A DNA stretch of 64,000 nucleotides from Roseomonas acroporae (lineage in GTDB: Bacteria; Pseudomonadota; Alphaproteobacteria; Acetobacterales; Acetobacteraceae), in contig NZ_JALPRX010000057.1 of assembly GCF_023223525.1 (NCBI RefSeq), positions 62,001 through 126,000 of the forward strand, written 5' to 3'. Below are positions 25,722 through 34,669 of the stretch, piece by piece. How positions within the stretch are numbered: the stretch's first letter is position 1; the number at the start of each line of letters is the position of its first letter. The position numbers were made by a program, and so were the translations under genes. A model generated the notes under the pieces. The model saw only the letters and a list, made by a program, of their open reading frames with translations. It ran no database searches and was not told where the DNA came from.

Positions 25722-26796
25722 CGAGGACCGGGGCCTGCGATGGATGGGCCTCGTCGGTCCGCGGCACCACGGCCAGGGGACGGGCGCCGGCCGGCAGGTC
25801 GAGCGGAAGGCAGACCCGGAACAGGCTGCCCCGGCCGGGCGCGCTCTCCACCGCGATGGTGCCCCCCATCAGCCCGACCAGCATCTGGCAGATCGACAGG
25901 CCGAGGCCCGTGCCGCCGTGCTGGCGCGCCGTGCGGCCCCTGCCCTGCACGAAACGGTCGAACACCCGCCCCAGCTGCTCCGGCTCGATGCCCGGGCCGG
26001 TGTCCTCGACCTCCAGGATCAGCTCGAGGCCGCCGCTCTGCAGGCGATGGGAGGCGCGCAGCGTGACCATGCCCTCCTCGGTGAACGAGACGGCGTTGGC
26101 CAGCAGGTTGTCGAGCACCTGCCGCAGCCGGACGGGGTCTCCGCGCACCCAGCGCGGCAGGTCGGGCGCCTCGACCGTCTGCAGCCACAGCCCCTTCTTC
26201 TCGGCCAGCGGCCGCACCGGGCCGACGGCGTCCCGCAGCAGGGCCGGCAGGTCGAGGTCGACCGGCGCCAGCACGAGGCGGCCTTCCTGCAGCCGGGCGT
26301 GGTCCAGCAGGTCGCCGAGCAGCGTGTTGAGCGCGCGGCCGGTGCGCGCCTGCTCCTCCACCCAGTGGCGCTGCTGCGGCGTCAGGGTGGAGCGGGCGAG
26401 CAGCTCCGTGCAGCCGAGCAGGCCCTGCAGCAGGGTACGCAGGTCGTGGCTCACCATGGCGACCCACTCCTCCCGCTGCCTCGCCTCGCGGTGCGCGCGG
26501 CGGGCGCGCTCCGCCAGGACCCGGCCACGCTGCCGGCTGCGCCCCAGCATCCGCCACAGGCCCAGGCACACCAGAAGGGAGAGCGCGAGCATGGCCAGCA
26601 CGCCCCCCCAGGCCCAGGACGACGAGACCTGGCAGGACGCCGTCGCGGCGTCGCACGCCGCTCCGGCCCTGCCGGCCGCAGCCGGCAGGGCCAGGAAGGA
26701 CAGCAGGAGCAGGCAAGGGGAAAGGGACGATCGCACGGCTGCGCGCCGCCTCGCGGCGGCCCCCTCGTGTCCTGGTTGCAATTCGACCATCACCAT
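25702..26796 (-). CDS. Orphan sensor histidine kinase with a tiny Cys-containing periplasmic loop
   Basis: 364 residues. Membrane segments are at about 25-41 (possibly a signal) and 61-81. The loop between them is only about 20 residues and contains CDAATASC (Cys48, Cys55). The H-box is MVSHDLRTLLQG with His117, followed by N-box DNLLANAVSF, G1 EDTGPGIEPE, F-box and G2 HGGTGLGLSICQ. It therefore has a complete HisKA-HATPase_c core but no receiver or PAS domain. No response-regulator gene is adjacent. It is divergent from the RND efflux genes and might sense a signal relevant to them. The last codons lie in a repeat element. Confidence 0.88.
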   Translation of the reverse strand: MVMVELQPGHEGAAARRRAAVRSSLSPCLLLLSFLALPAAAGRAGAACDAATASCQVSSSWAWGGVLAMLALSLLVCLGLWRMLGRSRQRGRVLAERARRAHREARQREEWVAMVSHDLRTLLQGLLGCTELLARSTLTPQQRHWVEEQARTGRALNTLLGDLLDHARLQEGRLVLAPVDLDLPALLRDAVGPVRPLAEKKGLWLQTVEAPDLPRWVRGDPVRLRQVLDNLLANAVSFTEEGMVTLRASHRLQSGGLELILEVEDTGPGIEPEQLGRVFDRFVQGRGRTARQHGGTGLGLSICQMLVGLMGGTIAVESAPGRGSLFRVCLPLDLPAGARPLAVVPRTDEAHPSQAPVLARALSS

Positions 26797-27284
26797 GCCG
26801 CGGATGGACCTGCCATGAGCCGGTCCACCCTAAAAACTGATACGGTGACAATTAAGTACGATTTTATGGCACGGTTTTCCCAATGAGACAATCGTTGATT
26901 ATATATGGACTACCCCCCGCCATTACGGGTTAGACGGCACCGGCGGAACGACCCTGCCCGGCCGGGGACCGGCCGCGCCTGCGGCGGAGCAGGCTCTCCC
27001 CGCCGCCGAGGGCCGGGGCGGGGCGGGCACGCCGGCGCTTGACCAGCCGGGCACCGCAGGGCCACTTGCCTGCAACGACGCTCCCGTGATCCAACTCCCG
27101 ATGCCGCCAGCATGCCGACGGATCGGGGGAGGTGGCGTGGCGCGGAGTCGCGCGCCAGATCGTGCCCAGGCAGCAGCGGCCTGACCGGTGGTCGACCATG
27201 AATGCATGGCGTCCTTCCCGGCCGCGCCGTGCCGGCGCGGCACCAGTGCGTGGTGGCCATCCGGCCTTCTGGAGAATTCGCTGC
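26797..27284. promoter_or_regulatory. Gene-free divergent region with AT-rich block
   Basis: 488 bp between the kinase gene and the efflux adaptor gene. Positions about 26830-26925 are strikingly AT-rich for this genome (runs such as GATTATATATGG). A possible sigma-70-like pair on the plus strand is TTCCCA at 26877 and TATATA at 26900 (17-bp spacer), about 380 bp before the adaptor ATG. The rest (26935-27280) is GC-rich with no supported reading frame and would be a long untranslated leader if that promoter is used. Confidence 0.35.
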
Positions 27285-28688
27285 ATGCGTCCTGCTGTCA
27301 CGCGCTTGCCCCGGGGGTCGGTGGCCTCCCTGCTGCTCGTGCTGTCGTTGCTCGGCCCCGTCGCGCCGCGCGCGGCGCTGGCGCAGATGCCGGGCGCGGG
27401 CGGCCCCCCCGCGGTCGGCGTCATCACCGCCGCGCGCCGGCCGATCACCGAGAGCACGGAGTTCACCGGCCGCATCGAGGCGGTGAACCGCGTGGCGCTG
27501 GTCGCGCGCGTCACCGGCTTCCTGCAGCAGCGCCTGTTCCAGGAAGGCCAGGAGGTGAAGGCCGGCGAGGTGCTGTTCCGGCTGGAGCGGCCGCCCTTCG
27601 AGGCGCAGCTCGCCCAGGCCCAGGCCACCCTCGCCTCGGCCCAGGCGCAGGCCGCCAACGCCCAGGTGACGCTCGCCCGCGCCCGCCAGCTCGTGCAGAC
27701 CTCGGCCGGCACGCAGGTGAACGTGGACAATGCCGTGGCGCAGGAGCGCACCGCGGCGGCCAACGTGCTCGGCGCCCAGGCGCAGGTGCGGGTGGCCGAG
27801 ATCAACCTCGCCTACACCGACATCGTGGCGCCGGTGGACGGCCGCATCGGCCAGGCCGTGATCACCCCCGGCAACGTGGTCGGCCCGAACGCCGGCACCA
27901 TCGCGACCATCGTCAGCCAGGACCCGATGCGCGTGGTGTTCACGGTCAGCCAGCGGCAGGCCCTGGAGCTGCGCAACCGCTACGAGAACCGCGGCGGCGT
28001 CAACGCCGTGGTGATCCGGATCCGGCTGACCGACGGGCGGATCTACGGCCAGTCGGGGCGGATCGAGTTCATCGACACGCAGATCGACCGCAGCATGGAC
28101 ACGCTGCTGATCCGCGCCCTGATCCCGAACCCCCGCCGCCAGCTCGGCAACGGCCAGACCGCCGACCGCGAGCTGATCGACGGCCAGTTCGTCACCGTGC
28201 TGGTGGAGGGGGCGGAGCCGGTGCAGGCGGTGCTGATCCCGCGCGCCGCCGTGCTGCAGGACCAGCAGGGCTCCTACGTCTTCGTGGTGGACCAGGAGGG
28301 CAAGGCGCAGCGCGCCGGCGTGCGGCTCGGTCGCAACATCGCCGAGATGGTGGTGGTCGATGACGGGCTGCGCGGCGGCGAGCGGGTCATCACCGAAGGC
28401 GTGCAGCGCGTCCGCCCCGGCCAGCCGGTGAACGCCCAGCCCGTGGCCGCGGCCCGCGTGCCCGGCGCGGCGCCCGGTGGGGGGCCCGGTGGGGGACCCG
28501 GTGGAGCGCCCGGCGGGACGCCGGGAGGGGGGACGGGGGGCGCGACGCCGGCCGGCGGCGCGTCTGCCCCGCCCCAGGGCGCCGGCCCAGGCCAGGGCGG
28601 CCCAGGGCAGGGAGGTTCCGGCCAGCAGCCCGCGGCCGGCGGCGCCACCCAGCAGCAGGGCACGGGCGGCAGCCAGGGACGGAACTGA
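27285..28688 (+). CDS. RND efflux periplasmic adaptor (AcrA/MexA type)
   Basis: A 467-residue membrane-fusion protein. Signal peptide at about residues 1-33 (ending ALAQ). The order is: first beta-barrel and lipoyl half-motif [24 protein letters not shown], an alpha-hairpin rich in Gln/Ala (about 105-165), the second lipoyl half [19 protein letters not shown], then the beta-barrel and membrane-proximal domain to about residue 390. The C-terminal 70 or so residues are an unusual low-complexity Gly/Pro/Gln tail. GGAG lies ten bases before the ATG. The pump gene follows after 4 bp. No outer-membrane channel gene is adjacent. Confidence 0.94.
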   Translation: MRPAVTRLPRGSVASLLLVLSLLGPVAPRAALAQMPGAGGPPAVGVITAARRPITESTEFTGRIEAVNRVALVARVTGFLQQRLFQEGQEVKAGEVLFRLERPPFEAQLAQAQATLASAQAQAANAQVTLARARQLVQTSAGTQVNVDNAVAQERTAAANVLGAQAQVRVAEINLAYTDIVAPVDGRIGQAVITPGNVVGPNAGTIATIVSQDPMRVVFTVSQRQALELRNRYENRGGVNAVVIRIRLTDGRIYGQSGRIEFIDTQIDRSMDTLLIRALIPNPRRQLGNGQTADRELIDGQFVTVLVEGAEPVQAVLIPRAAVLQDQQGSYVFVVDQEGKAQRAGVRLGRNIAEMVVVDDGLRGGERVITEGVQRVRPGQPVNAQPVAAARVPGAAPGGGPGGGPGGAPGGTPGGGTGGATPAGGASAPPQGAGPGQGGPGQGGSGQQPAAGGATQQQGTGGSQGRN

Positions 28689-28692
28689 GCCG

Positions 28693-31600
28693 ATGATCTC
28701 CGCCGTCTTCGTCGACCGTCCCAGGCTCGCTATCGTCATCGCCATCGTGATGACGCTGGCGGGCGCCCTCGCCATGCTGCGCATCCCCGTGGCGCAGTTC
28801 CCGGACATCGTGCCGCCGCAGGTCTCGGTGACGGCCAACTACCCCGGCGCCTCGGCGGCGGTGGTGGAGGCGACGGTCGGGCAGATCATCGAAAGCGCCG
28901 TCAACGGCGTCGAGAACATGATCTACATGCGTTCGAACAGCGGCAACGACGGCTCCTACTCGCTCAGCGTCTCCTTCCTGCTCGGCTCCAACCCCGACAT
29001 CAACACCGTCAACGTCAACAACCGCATCCAGGCCAACCTCGCGCGCCTGCCGACCGAGGTGCAGCGCGCCGGCCTCACCGTGCGCAAGCAGTCCTCCTCG
29101 GTGCTGCAGTTCATCGCCATCTACTCGGACAACCCGGACCACGACCCGCTGTTCCTGAGCAACTACGCCACGATCAACATGATCGACACCATGGCGCGCG
29201 TGCCGGGCGTGGGCCAGGTGAACCAGTTCGGCCTGATGAACTACTCGATGCGGATCTGGTTCGAGATCGACCGGCTGACCCAGCTCAACATGACGCCGCA
29301 GGACATCGTGGCGGCGATTCAGAGCCAGAACGTGCAGGCCGCGGTCGGCCGCATCGGCGCCCAGCCGATGCCGGACGACCAGCAGGTGCAGATGAACATC
29401 CAGACGCTCGGGCGCCTGATCACGCCCGAGCAGTTCGGCAACATCATCATCCGCGCCAACCCGGACGGCTCGGTGCTGCGGGTGCGGGACGTGGCGCGCG
29501 TCGACCTCGGCGCGCAGAGCATGGACACGCAGAGCCGGCTGAACGGCCGCCCGGCGGTGACGGTCGGCGTCTACCTCCAGCCCGGCGCCAACGCGGTGAA
29601 CGTCGCCGCCGCCATGCAGAAGACGATGGACCAGCTCGCCACCCGGTTCCCGCCGGGCATGCACGCCCTGGTCTTCTACGACAGCTCCACCTTCGTCACC
29701 GACACGATCCACGAGGTGATCCGCACCCTGCTGGAGGCCTTCGCCATCGTGGTGGTGGTGGTCTACCTGTTCCTCGGCTCCGGCCGGGCGACGCTGATCC
29801 CCACCATCGCCGTGCCGGTCAGCCTGATCGGCGCCTTCGCGGTGCTGCTGGTGATGGGCTACAGCGCCAACACCGTCTCGCTGCTCGCCATGGTGCTGGC
29901 GATCGGCATCGTGGTGGACGACGCCATCGTGGTGGTGGAGAACGTCGAGCGCGTGCTGGAGGAGCACCCCGACCTGACGCCGGCCGAGGCGACCAAGCAG
30001 GCGATGCGCGAGATCACCGCGCCGATCATCGCCATCACCCTGGTCCTGCTCTCGGTGTTCGTGCCGATCGCCTTCATCCCCGGCCTCTCCGGCGTGCTGT
30101 TCCGCCAGTTCGCGGTGACCATCTCGGCCGCCATGGTGATCTCGGCCATCAACGCGCTGACGCTCTCGCCCGCGCTCTGCGCCGTGATCCTGCGCCACAC
30201 CGGGCCGAAGCGCGGCCCGATCAAGTACGTGCTGAAGGCGATCGACAAGACCCGCGACGGCTACGCCGCCGTGGTGCAGCGGCTGGTGCGCTTCGCCGTG
30301 GTCTCGCTGCTGATCACGGCGGGCTTCGCCTTCGCCATCTTCGTGATCGGCCGCGACACGCCGCAGGGCTTCCTGCCGCAGGAGGACCAGGGCGCCTTCT
30401 TCATCCAGGTGCAGCTCCCGCCCGGCGCCTCGCTCTCGCGCACGCGCGAGGCGGTGCAGCAGGTGGAGGGGATCGCCAAGGGCATCCAGTCGGTGCAGAA
30501 CGTGCTGTCGATCGTCGGCTTCAGCCTGATCGACGGCGGCGCGCAGCCTAACACCGCCTTCATGGTGGTCCGCCTCAAGCCCTTCGAGGACCGCACCACG
30601 GCGGCCGATTCGGTGCAGGCGGCGATCGGGCGGGTGTTCGGCGCCGGCGCGCAGGTGCGCACCGCGACGGTGGTGGCCTTCAACCTGCCGCCCATCATCG
30701 GCCTCGGCACCGGCGGCGGCTTCGAGTACCAGCTCCAGGACCTGCAGGGCCGCGACCCGGCGGAGCTCGGCAGCGCCATGCTCGGCCTCGTCGTGCAGGC
30801 CAACCAGGACCCGCGGCTGCAGCAGGTCTTCTCCACCTTCTCGGCCAACAACCCGAGCTACTTCCTCGACGTGGACCGCGACAAGGCGCAGGCGCTCGGC
30901 GTGCCGATCTCCTCGATCTTCACCGCGCTCCAGGCCTCGATGGGGCAGCTCTACGTCAACGACTTCAACCTGTTCGGCCGCACCTGGCAGGTGAACATCC
31001 AGGCCGAGGCGAACGACCGGCGGCAGATCGACGACATCTGGCGCCTGCGGGTGCGCAGCAGCCGCGGCGACATGGTGCCGCTGCGCGCGCTCGCCGACAT
31101 CCGCGTGGTCCTGGGCCCCCAGACCATCAGCCGGTACAACAACTACCGCGCCGTGCTGATCAACGGCTCGCCGCGCGCGGGCGTCTCCTCGGGCGACGCG
31201 CTGGCCGCCATGGAGCAGCTCTCGCAGCGCGCCCTGCCGCAGGGCTTCAGCTTCGAGTGGACCGGCACCGCCTACCAGGAGAAGCTCGCGGCCGGGCAGA
31301 CCATCTACGTCGTCGCCCTCGCCGTGCTGTTCGCCTACCTGTTCCTGGTGGCGCTGTACGAGAGCTGGATGATCCCGGTGCCCGTGCTGCTCTCCGTGGC
31401 GGTGGGCGGCCTCGGCTCCTTCCTCGCGATCAAGCTGTTCGGCCTGTCGCTCGACGTCTACGCGCAGATCGGCCTCGTCGTGCTGATCGCGCTGGCCGCC
31501 AAGAACGGCATCCTGATCATCGAGTTCGCCAAGGATGCGCGCGAGCGCGGCATGGGCATCCGCGAGGCGGCGATCGAGGGCTCCCGCCTGCGGTTCCGCG

Positions 31601-31845
31601 CCGTGATGATGACCTCGATCGCCTTCGTGCTCGGCCTGCTGCCGCTGGTCTTCGCCAGCGGCGCGGCGAGCCTCTCGCGCCGCGCCGTGGGCACGCCGGT
31701 GGCCGGCGGCATGCTCGCCGCCTCGATCGTCGGCATCTTCATGATCCCGATGCTCTACGTGGTGTTCCAGGCGGTGCGCGAGCGCGGCAAGCGCCTGTTC
31801 CGGCGCAGGACACCGCACAAGAAGGTGCACGAGGCGGCAGAGTAG
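28693..31845 (+). CDS. RND multidrug efflux pump, HAE1 family (AcrB/MexB type)
   Basis: A 1050-residue inner-membrane proton/drug antiporter. Begins [19 protein letters not shown] and has the two large periplasmic loops after TM1 and TM7. The proton-relay pair is visible as the two Asp in [14 protein letters not shown], and the partner Lys in [17 protein letters not shown]. Other family marks are [35 protein letters not shown] and [27 protein letters not shown]. The start is four bases after the adaptor stop codon, so the two genes form an operon. The substrate range is unknown. Confidence 0.96.
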   Translation: MISAVFVDRPRLAIVIAIVMTLAGALAMLRIPVAQFPDIVPPQVSVTANYPGASAAVVEATVGQIIESAVNGVENMIYMRSNSGNDGSYSLSVSFLLGSNPDINTVNVNNRIQANLARLPTEVQRAGLTVRKQSSSVLQFIAIYSDNPDHDPLFLSNYATINMIDTMARVPGVGQVNQFGLMNYSMRIWFEIDRLTQLNMTPQDIVAAIQSQNVQAAVGRIGAQPMPDDQQVQMNIQTLGRLITPEQFGNIIIRANPDGSVLRVRDVARVDLGAQSMDTQSRLNGRPAVTVGVYLQPGANAVNVAAAMQKTMDQLATRFPPGMHALVFYDSSTFVTDTIHEVIRTLLEAFAIVVVVVYLFLGSGRATLIPTIAVPVSLIGAFAVLLVMGYSANTVSLLAMVLAIGIVVDDAIVVVENVERVLEEHPDLTPAEATKQAMREITAPIIAITLVLLSVFVPIAFIPGLSGVLFRQFAVTISAAMVISAINALTLSPALCAVILRHTGPKRGPIKYVLKAIDKTRDGYAAVVQRLVRFAVVSLLITAGFAFAIFVIGRDTPQGFLPQEDQGAFFIQVQLPPGASLSRTREAVQQVEGIAKGIQSVQNVLSIVGFSLIDGGAQPNTAFMVVRLKPFEDRTTAADSVQAAIGRVFGAGAQVRTATVVAFNLPPIIGLGTGGGFEYQLQDLQGRDPAELGSAMLGLVVQANQDPRLQQVFSTFSANNPSYFLDVDRDKAQALGVPISSIFTALQASMGQLYVNDFNLFGRTWQVNIQAEANDRRQIDDIWRLRVRSSRGDMVPLRALADIRVVLGPQTISRYNNYRAVLINGSPRAGVSSGDALAAMEQLSQRALPQGFSFEWTGTAYQEKLAAGQTIYVVALAVLFAYLFLVALYESWMIPVPVLLSVAVGGLGSFLAIKLFGLSLDVYAQIGLVVLIALAAKNGILIIEFAKDARERGMGIREAAIEGSRLRFRAVMMTSIAFVLGLLPLVFASGAASLSRRAVGTPVAGGMLAASIVGIFMIPMLYVVFQAVRERGKRLFRRRTPHKKVHEAAE

Positions 31846-32018
31846 CACCCGCCGGGGCGGGAAGCGCCCTTCCCGCCCCCTCTCCACCGCCCCCGGCGGC
31901 CCCCCGCGGCCGGCGCGGGCCGCCGGGGGCGGTGGCGGCGCCCCTGCCCTTGCCCACCTTCCCCGCCGCCCCATTCTCCCCGATGATGTGGCCAAACACA
32001 TCGGATCGGGGGACGACC

Positions 32019-34373
32019 ATGGCGAAGTTCGGTCTCAGCCAGGCGGTGCGCCGCATCGAGGACCCGCGGCTGCTGCGCGGCGAGGGTCGCTACACGGACG
32101 ATGTCAGCCTGCCCGGGCAGGCGCACGGCGTGCTGCTGCGCTCGCCCCACGCCCATGCCCGCATCACCGCGCTGGACGTCGCGCCGGCCCTCGCCCTGCC
32201 CGGCGTGCTCGCCGCCTACACCGCGGCCGAGCTGAAGGCGGACGGCATCGGCGAGATTCCCTGCGTCATCCCGATGAAGAACCGCGACGGCTCCTCGCGT
32301 GCCGAGACGCCGCACCCGGTGCTGGCCGACGGCACGGTGCGCCATGTCGGCGACCCGATCGCCTTCGTGGTGGCGGAGACGGCCGAGGCGGCGCGCGACG
32401 GCGCGGAGGCGATCGCGGTCGAGTACGAGCTGCTGCCCGCCGTCACCGACCTCGCCACGGCCACCGAGCCAGGGCAGCCGCTGGCCTGGCCGGGCGCCGC
32501 GAACAACGTCTGCTTCGACTGGGAGGTGGGCGACCGGGCGAAGGTCGAGGCGCTGTTCGCCCGGGCGGCGCACGTCACGAAGCTGCGCGTGGTCAACAAC
32601 CGCGTCGTGGTCAACAGCATGGAGGCCCGCGCCGCCAACGCCGCCTACGACGCCGCCACCGGCCGCTGGAAGCTGACCACCAACACCCAGGGGTCGTGGC
32701 AGGTGCGGCAGATGCTGGCGCAGGCCGTGTTCGACCTGCCGGAGGACCGCTTCCACGTCGTCACCGGCGATGTCGGCGGCGGCTTCGGCATGAAGCTGTT
32801 CCTCTACGCCGAGCACGCGCTGGTCTGCTACGCCGCGCGCAAGCTGGGCCGCCCGGTGAAGTGGACCAGCGCCCGCACCGAGGCCTTCCTCTCCGACACG
32901 CATGGCCGCGACAACGTCACCGACGGCGAGCTGGCGCTGGACGCGGACGGGAGGTTCCTGGCGCTGCGCACCCGCAACCTCGCCGGCATGGGCGCCTACC
33001 TCTCCAACTACGCGCCGATGATCCCGACCATGGCCGGCACCAAGGTGCTGGCCAGCGTCTACGGCTTCCAGGCGATCTACGCCAACGTGATCGGCGTGCT
33101 GACCAACACCGTGCCGGTGGACGCCTATCGCGGCGCCGGCCGGCCGGAGAGCAACTACCTGGTGGAGCGCCTGATCGACGCCGCGGCGCGCGAGACGGGG
33201 CGCGACCGCGTGGCGCTGCGCAAGCTCAACATGGTGCCGCCCTCGGCCATGCCCTACCGCTCGGCGATGGGCCAGCCCTACGATTCCGGCGAGTTCGCGC
33301 GCGTGCTCGACATCGCGCTCGACCGGATGGACTGGGCCGGCTTCCCGGCCCGCCGCGCCGCCTCGGAGGCCGCCGGCAGGCGGCGCGGCATCGGCATGGC
33401 CTACTACCTGGAGGCCACGGGCGGCGCGCCGAGCGAGCGCGCCGAGGTGCGCTTCGCCGCCGATGGCTGGGTGGAGGTGCTGGTCGGCACGCAGTCCACC
33501 GGCCAGGGGCACGAGACCGCCTACGCCATGCTGACCAGCCACCAGCTCGGCGTGCCGATCGAGAAGATCCGCGTGCTGCAGGGCGATTCCGACGAGATCC
33601 CGACCGGCGGCGGCACCGGCGGCGCCCGCTCGCTCTACTCCGAGGGCATCGCCATCATGGCGACCACGGCGACGGTGATCGAGAAGGGGAAGCAGGCCGC
33701 CGCCGAGGCGCTGGAAGCCGCCGTGGTGGACATCGAGTTCGACGCCGGGCACGGGGCGGGGGCCGGTTCCGGCCGCTTCGCCGTCGCCGGCACCGACCGC
33801 GCCATCGACATACTGACGCTCGCCCGCACCCAGCGCGAGAAGGTGGCGCGCGGCGAGGACGCGACGCTGCTCGACGCCGCCGAGGTGGCGGAGATCAGAT
33901 CGCACACCTTCCCGAACGGCTGCCACATGGCCGAGGTGGAGATCGACCCCGAGACCGGGCTGGTCGCCGTCGAGCGCTACGTGGTGGTGGACGATGTGGG
34001 CCACCCGATCAACCCGATGATCGTGCGCGGGCAGGTGCATGGCGGCGTGGCGCAGGGCATCGGCCAGGCGGTGCACGAGCGCACCGCCTACGACCCGGAG
34101 AGCGGCCAGCTCCTCTCCGCGAGCTTCATGGACTACGCCCTGCCGCGCGCCGAGGACCTGCCGGACATCGAGGTGGAGTTCGTCGAGATCCCCTGCGAGA
34201 CCAACCCGCTCGGGGTGAAGGGCGCCGGCGAGGCGGGGGCGGTGGGCTCGCCGCCGGCGCTGATGAACGCGCTGGTGGACGCGCTGGCCGGGACCGGCGT
34301 GACGCATCTCGACATGCCGGCGACGCCGGAGACGGTGTGGAAGGCGCTGGCGCAGGCGAGGCTGGCGGCCTGA
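32019..34373 (+). CDS. Solitary molybdenum hydroxylase large subunit (xanthine dehydrogenase/CoxL superfamily)
   Basis: 784 residues binding the molybdopterin cytosine dinucleotide cofactor. The N-terminal aldehyde oxidase a/b hammerhead (about 20-135) is followed by the Mo-binding domains: TGDVGGGFGMK, DAYRGAGRPES, GTQSTGQGHETAY, and the catalytic Glu in GVKGAGEAGAVGSPPA. The CO dehydrogenase active-site loop with its essential Cys is absent (DAYRGAGRPE instead), so this is not a CO oxidiser; an aldehyde or N-heterocycle substrate is more likely. The [2Fe-2S] and FAD subunits that normally accompany it are not in this window. The gene frame stays open upstream inside the RND gene, but homology starts at MAKFGLSQAVRRIEDPRLL. 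Confidence 0.88.
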   Translation: MAKFGLSQAVRRIEDPRLLRGEGRYTDDVSLPGQAHGVLLRSPHAHARITALDVAPALALPGVLAAYTAAELKADGIGEIPCVIPMKNRDGSSRAETPHPVLADGTVRHVGDPIAFVVAETAEAARDGAEAIAVEYELLPAVTDLATATEPGQPLAWPGAANNVCFDWEVGDRAKVEALFARAAHVTKLRVVNNRVVVNSMEARAANAAYDAATGRWKLTTNTQGSWQVRQMLAQAVFDLPEDRFHVVTGDVGGGFGMKLFLYAEHALVCYAARKLGRPVKWTSARTEAFLSDTHGRDNVTDGELALDADGRFLALRTRNLAGMGAYLSNYAPMIPTMAGTKVLASVYGFQAIYANVIGVLTNTVPVDAYRGAGRPESNYLVERLIDAAARETGRDRVALRKLNMVPPSAMPYRSAMGQPYDSGEFARVLDIALDRMDWAGFPARRAASEAAGRRRGIGMAYYLEATGGAPSERAEVRFAADGWVEVLVGTQSTGQGHETAYAMLTSHQLGVPIEKIRVLQGDSDEIPTGGGTGGARSLYSEGIAIMATTATVIEKGKQAAAEALEAAVVDIEFDAGHGAGAGSGRFAVAGTDRAIDILTLARTQREKVARGEDATLLDAAEVAEIRSHTFPNGCHMAEVEIDPETGLVAVERYVVVDDVGHPINPMIVRGQVHGGVAQGIGQAVHERTAYDPESGQLLSASFMDYALPRAEDLPDIEVEFVEIPCETNPLGVKGAGEAGAVGSPPALMNALVDALAGTGVTHLDMPATPETVWKALAQARLAA

Positions 34374-34379
34374 GGCGCC

Positions 34380-34660
34380 GGGCTTCGGCCCCGGCGCCCA
34401 GGGAGGGCGCAGCCCTCCCTGGAACCCTCCCGCGGGAGGGCGCTGCCCTCCCTGGAACCCTCCCGCCAAAGGGCGAAGCCCCTTTGGAAACCCCATTCGG
34501 ATAAGGATATCCGGAGCGTTTCAACCTCCCGGACGCAAACGAACAGAGGTCCAGGAGGGCCTCGCCCTCCTGGCGGATGGGGTTCGGGGAAGGCGGAGCC
34601 TGCTCCGAGGGGCGGATGGGGTTCGGGGAAGGCGGCGCCTTCCCCGGCACGCGCGCCGCA
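34380..34660. repeat. Composite GC-hairpin element (type C, copy 4)
   Basis: The longest copy. Tandem GGGAGGGCGCAGCCCTCCC hairpins, then CCAAAGGGGCTTCGCCCTTTGG (minus-strand sense), GGAAACCCCATTCGG, and a core with GCGTTTCAACC and GACGCAAACGAACAGAGGTCCAGG. These are followed by GGAGGGCCTCGCCCTCC, and finally two GGATGGGGTTCGGGGAAGGC units. It fills the space between the convergent hydroxylase and glnD genes, where it may stop transcription from both sides. Confidence 0.9.
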
Positions 34661-34669
34661 GGAAGGCTT

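Noticed and set aside
28390-32001. 1203-codon minus-strand frame opposite the RND genes
   Set aside because: His/Arg/Asp/Val-rich shadow typical of antisense frames in GC-rich genes; the plus strand encodes an intact RND pump.
32019-34373. Aerobic CO dehydrogenase large subunit
   Set aside because: The Cys-containing active-site loop is replaced by AYRGAGRPE and the small and medium subunit genes are missing.
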